From Piezodorus guildinii (Eukaryota; Arthropoda; Insecta; Hemiptera; Pentatomidae): a stretch of DNA of 64,000 nt. The stretch covers positions 199,632,299 to 199,696,298 of the forward strand of contig CM041292.1 in NCBI GenBank assembly GCA_023052935.1, in the 5' to 3' direction. A program made the translations under genes and the position numbers. The notes below the pieces were generated by a model. The model was not told the origin of the DNA. It did not search any database and worked only from the letters and a program-made list of their open reading frames with translations. Below are positions 1-13,989 of the stretch, piece after piece (the stretch's first letter is position 1; the number at the start of each line of letters is the position of its first letter).

Positions 1-2342
1 TTAGTTCATTATTATTGTTTCATTTATGAATTCTTTCTTCAACAGTTTTCATTATATGAATATCTAGCAATATCTCCTTTAAAATTATTATGCATTCCAT
101 GCTTGGGGAATATATCATATATATCACATATTTAAAATGAAAGCATAACTCAAAATTTCGATCCTCAAATTTAAGTCTAGTCTTAACATTTCTAAGAGCA
201 GTCCTCAAATATCAAACTCAGCCCAATTGACACAACAGGTTATTTAAAAGAATGTTTAAAGGAGATATTCTGGGAGGCCTTCTCTTTTTTTTTTTTTTTT
301 TTTTCGTAGAACTTACTGGGTACTTGTGACAAAATATGAGTTGTGTTCCTTTTATTTTGGATGTTCAAATTTTTTTTTTTTGCGTTGTCACAACCTCAAA
401 GTTTATTACATAGCATGTTCCATTTCAAACTGTTCTGTGTCCATTTCATTATTTTTCTTTTGTTCGCCTGAGGTTTTTATTTGATTGATCTATCCATACC
501 CCTTTTCAGACTTTAGTCTATTGTCATTCTTTAAGCACTCTTGTATGCTCAGCTAGTGCAATCCACATTTTCATGTTGTTGTTTTTTTAAACTGCCTCAT
601 GGTTTGATTAAATTGTGGAGCAGTATCAGATTACCTATAACTACATTGTGGTTTTCTTTCCTTGTCTTCATCTTAGCATTATTTATTTATTACTCCCTAC
701 CTTGCTGTAGGGCTAGTTCCTGTAATGATATCGTTATCAACACATTTGCAACTACATTGAAGTTTTCCTGCATCTCTACTGATCTCTGTCCATGAGCCTG
801 TTACCTTGTTCTTTGATCCCACTACATTCTTAGCAGAGTCCTCAGTTCATGTCCTACAATCATTCAAGACCAAAAAATCATATTTATTTATGATTCAACT
901 CAATTTCTATTCATTTTTTATCTCTGACTCTGGTCACGACAACCTTGGCTGTGTGAAGTAGTCTCCTTGGAGACCACACTGTGGTTCATGGTGGAATATT
1001 GCAGGATAGGGTTCACCTGTTGACTGTCACCACCAGTTGGCTGATGGACCTCACATACCAGGATGGGAGGAGGAATGAATCCTCTATATTTATATGATTT
1101 TATGTATTATATTATAATAATATATTTGAAAATGTCTTGATGGGATTGGGATTTGTGCACATATTGGGTGTCTAGTGTGGGGGGGAGGAGAAAAGAGAAA
1201 ATGAGTTTGTTAATGCTGCATGACTCAAACTTGAGCCTAAGAGTTGGGAGTTTAGTGTCTCCTACATAATTTTCATAAACCAGTGTGTAATGATAAACAT
1301 TACTCAAAACCAAAAAACTATCAGAAAAGCTATATAAATTTTTATATATGAATTTCATGTCTGCATATAGAACAGTAAAGTTTCTCAGAAGTACAAAGTT
1401 AAGAGCTCATAAATAAATCTCTTAAGTTCACCTGTCTTCAAGATGGTTCATAATGAAGGTATAATACATTGTATGTCAGCTATTGAAACCAGTTTAATAA
1501 TTCCAGAAATCTTAATTAAGATGTATAGTCTCCTGCAAAGAGATGAATAATGGTTCTGGAAAACGTTTTATAGATTCGTAAGGTGTATCTTGAAAATATT
1601 CTTCATTGATTGATCTCTTAGTTACCCTTTGTTGGGATGATAGATGGTAACTATTTAATGAAGTATTAGTGTTCATTTATATAAGCTTAATTTATTTTTA
1701 TAATTACATATATTTTTCATTCTCATTTTGTTAATGTTTCAATCTGACAATAGGGAAAAATCCTTAAGAAATTAAAGGATATTGTCACATGATTTTTATA
1801 TTTACTTTTTCGAACCACTGTGCCTTAGTAGTATGGGGGTTCTCTTATTGCGTCAGAACCAAGGTTTATTTCTCTGGCCAGTTCTCTTCTTCTGCACTGA
1901 TTCCTCTGTTTATGAAGGCTTTCTTTATGCCTCCTGACCATCCGTTTATGTATCAAAGGTTATTATGGCCATTCTAATGTCATCCACCCTACTGACGCTA
2001 CCATACTATTGGAGTTGAATCTGTTCAATCACCATTTGTGGAGGTTTTACTCTTAATTTCATCCTTGTTTTATTGTTTCTTATTTGTTCATGTGTTTTTT
2101 TTTACCCTCAATTCACTGATGTAATCTCATCTCTAAACTCTGCTGTAATCTCTTGTTTTATTGTGATAGTCCATGATTCAGTGGATTATGCCAACTTAGT
2201 TCCCGTTTATGCTTCTCTCCTGTCGATGAAGCCCCTTTTGGCAGAATTGAAAAACTTTTCGGCTAACAATATTCTTTCTCTGATCTCAGTAGCTATGAGA
2301 CACGATTTTTTATATTAGGTTATAAAAACTATTTTAATAATT
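1..2342. other. AT-rich DNA, no gene recognised
   Basis: Only short open frames occur here, none with a recognisable domain or splice context. There are T-runs near 283-304 and 369-381. Moderately GC-richer patches at 480-840 and 950-1080 may be old transposon sequence, but I could not assign them to a family. Confidence 0.5.
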
Positions 2343-2410
2343 TCACCTCTATCTATTGATTAAAAAAAACATACATATATGTTTTTTTTTTAATCAATAG
2401 ATAGAGGTGA
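2343..2410. repeat. long near-perfect hairpin
   Basis: The arm starting TCACCTCTATCTATTGATTA reappears as its reverse complement ending at 2410. This gives a stem of about 28 bp around a short loop rich in ACATATATGT. The only irregularity is the length of an A/T run. It could be a small palindromic MITE or a replication-generated palindrome. No coding role is suggested. Confidence 0.85.
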
Positions 2411-2911
2411 TTAATATGTACTGTAAGTCATAAAGAATGATAATGAACCATAAACACTCAGTGAAGTACTTGGTCATAAAACATGATTTTTTAGCTTTAC
2501 TGCATTTATTAAAACTTTAGAGATTTCATAGTTTTTAAATTAATGTTTAGAAAATTTGTTTCATTAAAGCAGGCCTTTTTGTTATAGAGCTCCTTTTAAA
2601 ATTACTCTACCCTATTAAAGTTTTTTTTAAATAATTATTTCAAACTAACCAATAATTTTAGCTCTACTGTAAAGAAAAACATTGTTTCATTTTTGTTGTT
2701 GATGATTAAAATCCTATTTCTATCATTTGTAATTTTTATATTATTTTAGACATAAAAAAAAGTTAGATTTGGTAGATATGGAAAAATTAAAAAACAAAAC
2801 AAAGAAAATCGAGAAAAATATAAAATCCAAATGATCTGTCTATTCAGCTATTAGTTTATTAGTTGGACCTTGAATACCATTAATTAGAGTTCATCATGAC
2901 ATATATATATG

Positions 2912-2970
<59 letters not shown>

Positions 2971-4700
2971 TAAAATAGAAGTATATTTTATAAAATAATC
3001 AACTACAATAAAAAACATTGATATTTTGTAACTTAAATATTACATTAAAAATACAAATCAATTAAGTTAATGAAAATTAAAGTTAAATTCACCCTCATAA
3101 TTATTGTTTATTGTGGCTTTACTTTTTTATGTGTTATTTTATTTTATATCAAAATATGGATACGATATAAAATATATGAATTTTTACGTATCTTTCTATC
3201 TTAAAAAAAAATAAACTCCTGTTGGTGAATATGAATCTTTTTTAAACCTGAAATTTTAATACCATGTTCCTATTAAATATTCCTTCATGTTGTTTTAAAG
3301 TTGACTGAAGACCTCTTTACTTACCTTCTATTATAAATGGTCTTACTGGGGCCTCTTGGTGTCCATATTCTCTTGTTTAAAAGTATGAGAGAAATTAAAG
3401 AGCCATATTGGGTTGGCAGAATGCTCCTATTAAGACATTACCTTAGGTATGATTTGAAATATATACTTACTATCATTACATGTGTAGGTAAACTGACTAA
3501 AAAAGTGCATAACAGTATACCATGATTTTATTTTTATTTTATTATTACTATTGTTTTATTTTTTGTTCTTGACTTCCATAGAAGTTACTAACAAGAAACA
3601 ACAACTTACCTTTTAATAATAATAATTTTAGAATCCTGGTTTTATTTTATATCATTCTTGATATAAATAAGTTTATTTCTAAATTTGATTACTAACTCAT
3701 ATCACAGAGTAATATATTATGTATCGTAAGTATAGATAATTCAGATGAATAGCTGATTCTTCCATTTTTCTATATGGCCAACTTTATAACCAAATGTGAA
3801 TATCTAAATATATGCATATAATTTTAGTATTAATTGTTATAACAATAACATAGTATAAACAATAAAGTTATATGGATTTATTGAGAGATTTTTGCTTCTG
3901 ATTTAAAGAAAAAGGATACAAATTAATTAATTGTTACAGAGAAATTTATGAAAACAGGCTAGATTGCAGCTGTATTTCATTAATACTTCTCTTTAGTGCT
4001 TCTCAGCATGGAAGTATAATTTATTGATACATAAGTCTTGTATTTGTTTTGCGAAGTGTAGTTGTAGGACTTTTTAAAAAATCATTTAAATACTATTATA
4101 CATTTTTATTTAACTCTTTTTGTTATACCCAGATGTACAGATAACTGTCCTTTATAAATTTTTATGGGGAATTGCTTCCTTTTTAAGATATACTATTATT
4201 CAGAAGAAAAAATCTGTCCTGCAAAGTTAGACAAAGGTTAATTAGGTAGGTGGTAGGTTAGTCCTCCCAGACACAGATATAAATAAATTTTGTTTTTGTT
4301 GAGAATTTATTTTTTTCCTTACCAAGAAATACCACTTTTAACAGATATACTTCATGAGATACTTGTAATGAAGAACTCAGGTAAATTAATGCACTTACAA
4401 CTGTCTCTTATATTAATTATAAATATAATGGTATAATGGAATATATGAAGAAAAAAAGTATATTTCGAATCATAATTTATGTTATATTATTACTAAAATT
4501 TTTATTAGGCCTCTCGAATTATAGCCATTATTAAACTAATGAATGTTATACTTTTCTATCAGAACTAAAAATCACTAATTTTGAAGAAACATAGAAGACA
4601 AACTAACTACATAAATATGCCACATGACTATTATACTGGTCAACACCCACAGGAATATCTTAAAGTATATATGTTATTGTTACGAATAATGTACTATATC
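2411..4700. other. AT-rich DNA with TA microsatellite
   Basis: No gene is recognised. An imperfect (TA)n tract lies at about 2901-2966. The remainder is low-complexity AT-rich sequence. Confidence 0.5.
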
Positions 4701-4705
4701 TTAAA

Positions 4706-5045
<340 letters not shown>

Positions 5046-6871
5046 AATAACATAATAATTAATGCTTTGTTGTTAAAAAAATAAATAATCTTATAATTTT
5101 TTCTATGTTTATCAGCTGTTTGTGTGTTAGAGGTGTTCGATTTATTTTTTGTAATAAAGTATATTATTCCTTTGGTTTTCTCTTTATTTTTCAAAATTGT
5201 TTAATATTTGTGTTGCTATACTGTTTATATATAAAAGTTTTGGTTTTGATTAGCTATTATATAAATACTATTATGTATAATGTATAAAACTATATAAATG
5301 TTGCTATATAAGTTTAGTTTTTTACTATATCACTTCCAAAAAAAAAAGTTTAGTATTCTAAATGGGAATCCACTGTCATTTTCCTGCCTTCATATATGTC
5401 TGAGATGAGTTTGGAACTTGTAATTTTGATAAATCATAAACTCCTGTCAAAAATGGATGAAATTAAGTTTTATTGAAGAAAAACCTTTACAAATTGTTAA
5501 TATTTCTTTTGTGTCTTTACCTAAAAATACATTAACTCGCATCACCTCTCTTTTATTTATTTATTTACAAATAACCACCAAAAGGCAGCTGGTCTAATAT
5601 ATAATAGTCCATAAGTAATAAAGATGCTGTTAATATTAATTAAACATATCCATGAAATATTATATTAGGTTTATTTCAATTTCTGACTTCAGCCATGTCT
5701 CAGTATACAAGATACTTCCTTTCTGGTCTGAATACTCAATTCCACTGAATTACACCATATAACCAAACCTTTGTTCTCTCTTCTCTAGCATATATAAGTA
5801 TTTCTCATGTAAAATATGATATATTCTTATTATTGTAGTGATAATTCTTATTTTTCTTGTTTATTTATGTTTTTCTTACGGGACCTTGTCCACGATTTTT
5901 TAAATATTTTTTTTATTCGTAGTTGCTTCTTCTTGGATGTGTTAAAAATCCTACAATATTATTAGCAACTCTCTTTTTCATTTGCTATGCAAGAATAAAA
6001 AGTGAATTTCTGGGTTTATCCATTCGATTATCGATTTTGCTGATTAATTTCATTTTTTTATTATGACTTTATTTATTAGGAAATTTTATGAGACATATCT
6101 TTTTCTTCTTTTCTGATTAAGATATTAATTTCACTCTTTTTGATTTAATCAAAATTTCAAATTAATTTATCGTCTAAAGTCATAATGAATGGGGAGCAAG
6201 TTTATTTTATTTTAATTTAATATAAATTTAAATCTTGTCTGATTGCACCCCGATTCCAAAACTCTTGCTTAAGTTTTAATTATTAGCAACAAAATGAACA
6301 TTCAAGGTCAAGAATTTTTGACCCTCAATTCCTTATGTGGCTGAAGTTTCATTCAGTGATGAATTCCTTCTTATAATATTTTTGGATTAATTTTTTTTTT
6401 ATGCGTTTTACTTTTACCTAATGTGCTTATGATTGGCTTTCTGTTGGGTTTGCTTTTTGACACTTTGTACAAGTTTATAGTATTAAGAGCAAAAATAAGA
6501 ACACTCTCAAGTTTGTTAATTGATGCTATTATTTTAGCCACCAATAAGATGTATTCAATACTTGCAAATAACTAAAAAAAAATTGCTTTTGTGTATTAAA
6601 TCATAAAGATCCTACATACCTAAATAGTTATCTGGCTCCACTTATCCTTATAATTCTGTTTCTTTATTATCATGGCACTGACCTGGAAACCTATTAAAAA
6701 AATTGCACTAATCTATGCCTTTACTTGTGGCTATTGAGAATTATTGTCTGCTTTAAGGTTGATTAGAAATATTTTAAATATCAATATACATATTAAGATA
6801 TTTCTTGATGTCCAAATTATCTTGTATTATAGTTCGATAAACTATCCTTAACAGTTTCTTAACCTAAAATA
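5046..6871. other. AT-rich DNA, nothing recognised
   Basis: No open frame of coding character and no repeat family was recognised on either strand. Confidence 0.45.
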
Positions 6872-7004
6872 ATATACTGGAAGGAATTAGTCCGGGTGGC
6901 GGTTATTAAATGAAACAACTAAATAGTTTCAACTATTTTATTGTTTGCCAACGTTTCGACCCCTTTTGTGGGTCATCATCAGGGCGCATGGTGGGAGAAT
7001 GGAA
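6872..7004 (+). repeat. left inverted arm
   Basis: This arm pairs with 8987-9119. The high identity between the arms indicates recent insertion or gene conversion. Confidence 0.85.
6943..6990 (-). ncRNA. hammerhead-like hairpin, left arm
   Basis: Minus-strand reading gives CTGATGA, one extra T, a 5-bp stem GACCC/GGGTC around an A-rich loop, then GAAACGTTGGC. The core bases of a hammerhead are present, but the extra nucleotide between the first core block and stem II departs from the consensus. Stem III would be only the palindrome ACGT, as in small variants proposed to act as dimers. Activity is uncertain. Confidence 0.35.
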
Positions 7005-7384
7005 ACTGAACTCTCAGGTCAACTAATTACATCCACAATGCTAAAATAATATATTGTTCATAAAGGAAGAGATAGTTCTTGTGGTGCTAAAAAAAATATA
7101 TAAGAAAAGAAAAAGGAGTGAAAACTATTTATTATCCAACGTTTTGACCCATATTGCGGGTCTTCATCAGGGCTAAAAAACAAGATAAAGTGTAGACTTT
7201 TGATAATAGCAGAAAATAACATAACACATTAAAAAAATGAGTAAAATTAAAAATCTCTGAAAAGAAAAATAAATTAATAAAAACTAATAGAGAAATAATT
7301 AATAAATCAACACAATAGAGAAATGAAAGATAAATATGGTTAAAAAAAAGTATGTAAGCTAATATGAAGAGAAGCCAAAGCAAG

Positions 7385-7640
7385 ATGTTAAAGAGAGAGA
7401 GAGAGATACACTTTATTATACAAGAACAAGCGACGCTGCCCAACTTAATTTGGTTCCTATTAACACAGCATACTATTTTTTCCTTAATGGACAATTTTAA
7501 ATGTAAAAATCATATCATGCAATACTCACACAAAAATAGATTAATATTTTTTTTTCTTTTAATTTTTTTTTTAATTCTTTTCTTTTAACATTTTTTTCCT
7601 TAAATTGTTCTTCTCATTTTATCCTTTTTTTTCCCCCTTT
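7385..7640 (+). repeat. dispersed repeat, copy 1
   Basis: The sequence around AGAGATACACTTTATTATAC and GCTGCCCAACTTAATTTGG resembles 29336-29460 over more than 100 bp. It is a dispersed repeat of unknown type. The surrounding open frames on both strands have low-complexity tails and are not taken as genes. Confidence 0.5.
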
Positions 7641-7665
7641 CTTGCTTATCTCTCATATTAATTAA

Positions 7666-7669
7666 AATA

Positions 7670-7737
<68 letters not shown>
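7666..7737. repeat. (TA)n microsatellite
   Basis: An almost pure TA dinucleotide tract of about 70 bp, inside the inverted-repeat element. Confidence 0.95.
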
Positions 7738-7741
<4 letters not shown>

Positions 7742-7960
7742 TATATTAGCAATAATCATAATAATCTTCACAACATGACATTCTACAACAACCATATGAA
7801 ACTCCACTTCAACATAAAATCTGTTGCATAAACAATAAAAATAATAAAATAATACTAACACAATAAAACGTTAAAAGATTAAAACTTAAATAAAATAAAA
7901 AATTAAATGTAAATATAAAGTATAGTAAACTGAAAAAGAAAAGAAAATGTAACTATAAAG

Positions 7961-8086
7961 GAGATAGTATGTAAATTTAACAGGAAATATGAACATTAAA
8001 AATTTTAATATCATAATCATTATACATATTATGCTATTAGACTTTTAAATGTTCATATTCCCTGTTAAATTTATATACTATCTTCT
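7961..8086. repeat. 46-bp inverted repeat
   Basis: The arm containing GATAGTATGTAAATTTAACA near 7961-8003 is matched in reverse complement near 8043-8086, with a few mismatches and a loop of about 40 bp. It lies inside the larger inverted-repeat element. Confidence 0.8.
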
Positions 8087-8649
8087 TTGTACTTACACTT
8101 TCTAAAATTCAAATTCATAGATCCTAGTCTTAGAACGTATATGGGTTATTATGGAGCTAAAATCTCACTTGGTTAGTAAGTTTCAGAATGTTTGTGTTTT
8201 TATTATAGGTCTAAAAATAAATAATTTCTTCTGTCATCACCTACTATGATGTTAGTAGGACTTGTTCCTTTTGTATCACAAACTCTCAAAAAACAAAATG
8301 ATAATTGGTGCTTATTATCAGAATTAATTTATTTTTGTCTAAAGTTAAATAATTCAACATATATCAATCAATCTTGTATTATTGGACTTCCAACTATTTC
8401 CGAATCTCTACCATCTGTACTCTTGAAAAACCTAATTTATTTTGTCATCCAATTTCTTTTAAATAAAATATCTTGAAGAAAAATCTACTGAGGTTTTTTT
8501 CTAACAAAAATTACTTAATGACCATTTCTCAATTTTTATTTAATCTGAGAAAACAAAAACAGGAGAAATGAAATGTTTAGAATTGGAAAGATTGATTTTA
8601 TTTCATGAATAAATTCTACATTTATTTAATCATCCTCTTTTTAAAATCT

Positions 8650-8745
8650 ATTCATTTGTGTATTTACTTAATGCCACTTCATGCTACTGTGGCTAAATGG
8701 ATGATGCTACAGTGGGAGTTCTAAATGTATTCATATATAATGCTT
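8650..8745 (-). mobile_element. SINE family 2 fragment
   Basis: Plus-strand reading shows the family 2 tail blocks ATGCTACTGTGGCTAA and GATGCTACAGTGGGAGTTCT. The tRNA-like head is absent, so this is only a tail fragment. Confidence 0.6.
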
Positions 8746-8986
8746 TGAATCCTAATAATAATCTATAATGATAATCGTGAATTTTCTCAGTTAATTCATT
8801 TGAACAAAGGACAACATTAGTAATTCTGGGAAAGATTCTTCAACCAAATTATTTACTATTTTCCTGTTAGCTTGAATTTTAGAATCCTTGTATCTAGAAA
8901 CAGTTGAATAGTAATGTTCTTTATCACACAGAGAGACTCCGAATATGATTATTAAAATTATATAAAACATTCTCCCACCATGAATT

Positions 8987-9119
8987 TTTCCATTCTCCCA
9001 CCATGCGCCCTGATGATGACCCACAAAGGGGGTCGAAACGTTGGCAAACAATAAATAGTTGAAACTATTTAGTTGTTTCATTTAATAACCGCCACCCGGA
9101 CTAATTCCTTCCAGTATAT
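8987..9119 (-). repeat. right inverted arm with hammerhead-like hairpin
   Basis: This is the mirror of 6872-7004. The CTGATGA...GAAACGTT motif reads on the plus strand at about 9008-9050. Just outside the inner end, a 15-bp block CATTCTCCCACCATG occurs twice (about 8969 and 8991). Confidence 0.85.
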
Positions 9120-9575
9120 AAAAAATTATTTATTTTCTTTTATTCCTAAATTTTAAAAATGGTGAATAAGCATATCAATTGTTTATCTCCCGCTATTTTG
9201 ATAAGAAGTACCTCATGGTACTATGGAGTTCCAAGGATCATTATTGGATGACTTGTGCGAATGGTGTGTATACAAAAAAAAATGACTGTGATTCATTTTT
9301 ACATGTTTCATTCAAATGAAACATGACAGTGTCCAATGGAATGCTCGTAATTTTAAGGCATTAATGAAAAAACAAAAACATTTCACAGCTGCTGGAGCAA
9401 CTTGTGAAATTATTAGATATGAAGGGGAAATTTCCTTCATTGCTCGGAATTTGATTTTTGAAAAATTTAGCAGTGGAGATGGACATACAACATGGGAAAG
9501 GAAGAAGGGTTCTGGGTGAGGAGTAATAGATATGGATGAGGCTCTGCAGGAAGCTGAATGAACCTTTGTAATCGA
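9120..9575. other. unassigned, short ORF only
   Basis: A 67-codon open frame at 9316-9519 (plus) has fairly normal composition. It has no recognised domain, and overlapping frames are open on the other strand. I do not call it a gene. Confidence 0.4.
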
Positions 9576-9680
9576 CCAAAACAAAAAAAAAAAAAAAATT
9601 ACTCCCCTCAAAATTTGAGGGCTTACGTTTCAAGATGTGTAGAGCCCGAATAACGAATAAAAAAGAATCCGTTTCTGCTA
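9576..9680 (+). repeat. dispersed repeat, inverted relative to 15.0 kb
   Basis: The block around an A-run, ATTACTCC and ACGTTTCAAGATG is found in reverse complement at 15010-15125. Both show TAATCGA, then an A-run, then the same ~80 bp. Family unknown. Confidence 0.65.
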
Positions 9681-9879
9681 ATTAATTAAAAAAAATACCA
9701 ACAATTTCCTCATTTTGCTGTTGGATAAAGAATTAAATTGTGTGATAATTTGCAGTGTTTTTTACATCTAGCATTGTTTAAATTTGTCAACTGAGGTAAG
9801 TGAAATTTGTGTGTTGAGCACAACAGATTTTAAAACTGATAATGACCATCTTAATCACGCCACATATACCGCTTATCTT

Positions 9880-10300
9880 ACTAACACATGTAAAAAATAG
9901 AAACTACAAACATTGTTTTTATTTCTTTAAAAACAATATAATAAGCTAAAGGTTACAGAAATTTTAAAAATTTCAAATTCTTCCTTCTTGAAAATTTGAA
10001 ATCTAAAATCGTTATTATTCAATTTTTCAAAAAAGTGTGATTGAGCGCAATTGTAGAAAAAAAATCTTGAATCCAAAGCACTTTTCAGATTTGAAATCCA
10101 TTCAACGGTGTCGGAAACATAAATTTCCGATCTCAAAGAAATATTACCGCCGCGACAATGGTAGGAAGGATGGAGGGATTGCTAGGTAATGAGCTGAAAT
10201 ACAAATTACAAATATTGTTTTTATTTCATTGATAAAAATATAACTTGCTACGCTAGAGGTCACTAAGATTTCAAAATGTATTAATAAATCATAAATTGTA
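9880..10300 (+). repeat. degenerate repeat cluster, inverted partner at 10.85-11.0 kb
   Basis: The segment at 10020-10110, including CACTTTTCAGATTTGAAATCC, is matched in reverse complement at 10890-10985. The segments around 9895-9960 and 10185-10265 are related direct copies (ACAAATATTGTTTTTATTTC). This is old repeat DNA without a reading frame. Confidence 0.6.
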
Positions 10301-11018
10301 TTTTAATGATTCATACAAACCTCTATCTAAACAGCCTTTCTCAAGTGCCAAGGAATAAATACCAGTTACTTTGGGCATTAGTAAAAAATATTGCTGGACA
10401 TAGTTTTGAACTACATGACTTGTAAATTGCAATAGAAGATTTGACGCAACTATTATAATCAACTGTATATTGACCTAAACATACACACAAATTATCCACC
10501 ATATACTGCACCAAAATCTGGGGCAAAACGAGAAAAAAACTCGAGATTTTTCAGCTCATAAATTAGTATATGCGATTAAAATATATTTGTATTTTACCTA
10601 TTTTTAAATTGTTGTATGTTGAAAAATAAGCCTTGGTAAATATAGTGAAAGCTAATATTTTATCTTTTCAAATGAAGACTATCTGAAGTAAAAAACAAAG
10701 GTGTAGTGTGAATTTCCTAAAAAATTAATACTCAACAAGATTAGTTGATTATAGATTTAACGGTGGAGTTCACTCAAAATTGTTTACCGAGGAAGAATTA
10801 AATTTATTTATTTTTTTATTTGTGGTAGTTATTAGAAAATCCATTTTGATCACTTCAGATTTTTATTATTCCAAATAAGAAATAAACCGTTCCGTTGGAC
10901 GGATTTCAAATCTGAAAAGTGCATTAAATTCAAGATTTTGTTTTGCATTTGCGCTGTTTTGCACTTTTTTTGAAAATATGATGTCAGAGCGTTATCCTAC
11001 TTTGATCTACAGAAAAAA

Positions 11019-11252
11019 AGTTTGTTTATTTATTTAACGTAACTTTATGCTACTATGGCTAATCGGACGATGCTACAGTGGGGGTCCTAAATTTTGCCTA
11101 TCCAGGTTTTATTAGGATAAGGATCTTTAACGAGTGCCTGACATCGCACAGGCTCGGCACCACCTTTTAACGTCCCCTCCGAAGGAAGGCATAACTAAGG
11201 ATTTTTTACTACCATTAAAACCCAGCAACAAGTGATCCCAGGAAATAAAAAA
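11019..11252 (-). mobile_element. SINE family 2, internally deleted
   Basis: Plus-strand reading runs from a TTTATTTATTTAACG tail through AATCGGACGATGCTACAGTG and CCTGACATCGCACAGGCTCG to AAGTGATCCC at the head. The middle of the tRNA-like head (B-box region) is deleted compared with 33361-33648. Confidence 0.8.
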
Positions 11253-12763
<1,511 letters not shown>

Positions 12764-13530
12764 TCTGGTGCGGGCAACACACGACTTTCACTTACCTCCG
12801 TTTTTAGAATAAATTAAAGAATTTTCAAATAGAGCTAGAGATAAAAATGAGTGAAACCATTAAAGAATTAATTAAATGGAATTTATTTAGAAACATGTGT
12901 TTTATTAAAAAATCTATTACATTATCACCTAAATTACTCATTTAATTTTATCGGGTTTTCATCACTCTCTACTAACTTTTAAAAGCTTGTGTATGAGATA
13001 ATATTTTTTCTAAAATCTCAAGCTTTCCAACGGTATATCGTACATGTATATTACTGTTCTTAGGTTCATAAAAAAAAAAAAAAAAAAAAAAAATGCATTA
13101 AAAATATATTTTTTCAGTTTTCTTCTTTAGTTGGGAATCGAATTCATTCAATTTATATATTTACCTGTTTTTCATCAGTGGTAACAAGATAATATAGTCA
13201 TTTTTATAGAATCAACAAAATTGAAGGTACTTTAGAGAAAGAAAATTAAAAATATCGGCATTTAAGCCCTGTCATACCATTTTTATCCAAATAAAACCTA
13301 CATGATATTAAAGCCCATTAAATTTTACATCGATATAGCGAGTTTAATCAAAATCGTCGGAACCGTTTTCGAGAAAATCGAAAAAAGGTGCAAAATGCAT
13401 GGTATAAAGTGCTTCTTCTGGTAAGCTCATTTTGATGAAAAACGTTTTGTCACGTCTCGGGGGTATAGTTGTCATAAATATGAAATTTCAGTTTCATAGG
13501 ACTTACCGTTTCCGCCCGGGAGTTACCACA

Positions 13531-13590
<60 letters not shown>

Positions 13591-13954
13591 ATGATGACCA
13601 AAGAGGAGAACTGGAATGCTGTGGCAGAATATGCGGCGCAAGTCGGAAAAAAGCTAAGATCTCAAGAGCGCGAAAGGAGCGGCCAGGTAAGGCTTGTAAG
13701 TTAAATTATATAAAGATGTCCATTACTGAAGTAGGCACATAGCCATACTGCCCCCCGCGAAGTAATGCCTGACGGCAGTTCCGTGGGGTGGTGAAGGCGA
13801 ATAGGGAGGTGGTTTTTTAGTGAGTAGGAATCTCACACTGTTGTGGGCTTGTATAGCCACACATCGTCTATGAAAGATTTTTCCCCTACCTTAAAAAAAA
13901 CAAAAAAAAAAAAAAACACACACACACACACACACACAGACACAGACACACAGA

Positions 13955-13989
<35 letters not shown>

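Larger units (their letters stand above)
6872..9119. mobile_element. inverted-repeat element, Penelope/Foldback-like
   Basis: Arms of 133 bp at 6872-7004 and 8987-9119 are reverse complements with only about two differences. Both outer tips read ATATACTGGAAGG. Each arm carries a hairpin with a hammerhead-like core (CTGATGA, a GACCC/GGGTC stem, then GAAACGTT), a motif style known from the pseudo-LTRs of Penelope-like elements. The 2-kb interior has no reverse transcriptase or GIY-YIG frame. It holds a TA microsatellite, another hairpin (7961-8086), a degenerate further copy of the hammerhead-like motif at about 7136-7180 and a SINE family 2 fragment. This is a non-autonomous or decayed element. 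The class is inferred from the motif, not from coding sequence. Confidence 0.65.

Noticed and set aside
541..795. 84-codon plus-strand frame rich in Cys and Phe
   Set aside because: No recognisable family and no supporting signals. Possibly old transposon DNA.
6943..6990. Canonical active hammerhead ribozyme
   Set aside because: One extra base lies between CTGATGA and stem II, and no ordinary stem III or NUH cleavage site is visible. Kept only as hammerhead-like.
7132..7494. 120-codon minus-strand frame
   Set aside because: Hydrophobic low-complexity translation of AT-rich element DNA, overlapping a repeat on the other strand.
9316..9633. Overlapping 67- to 99-codon frames
   Set aside because: Frames are open on both strands in the same place, with no recognised domain and part of it in a dispersed repeat.
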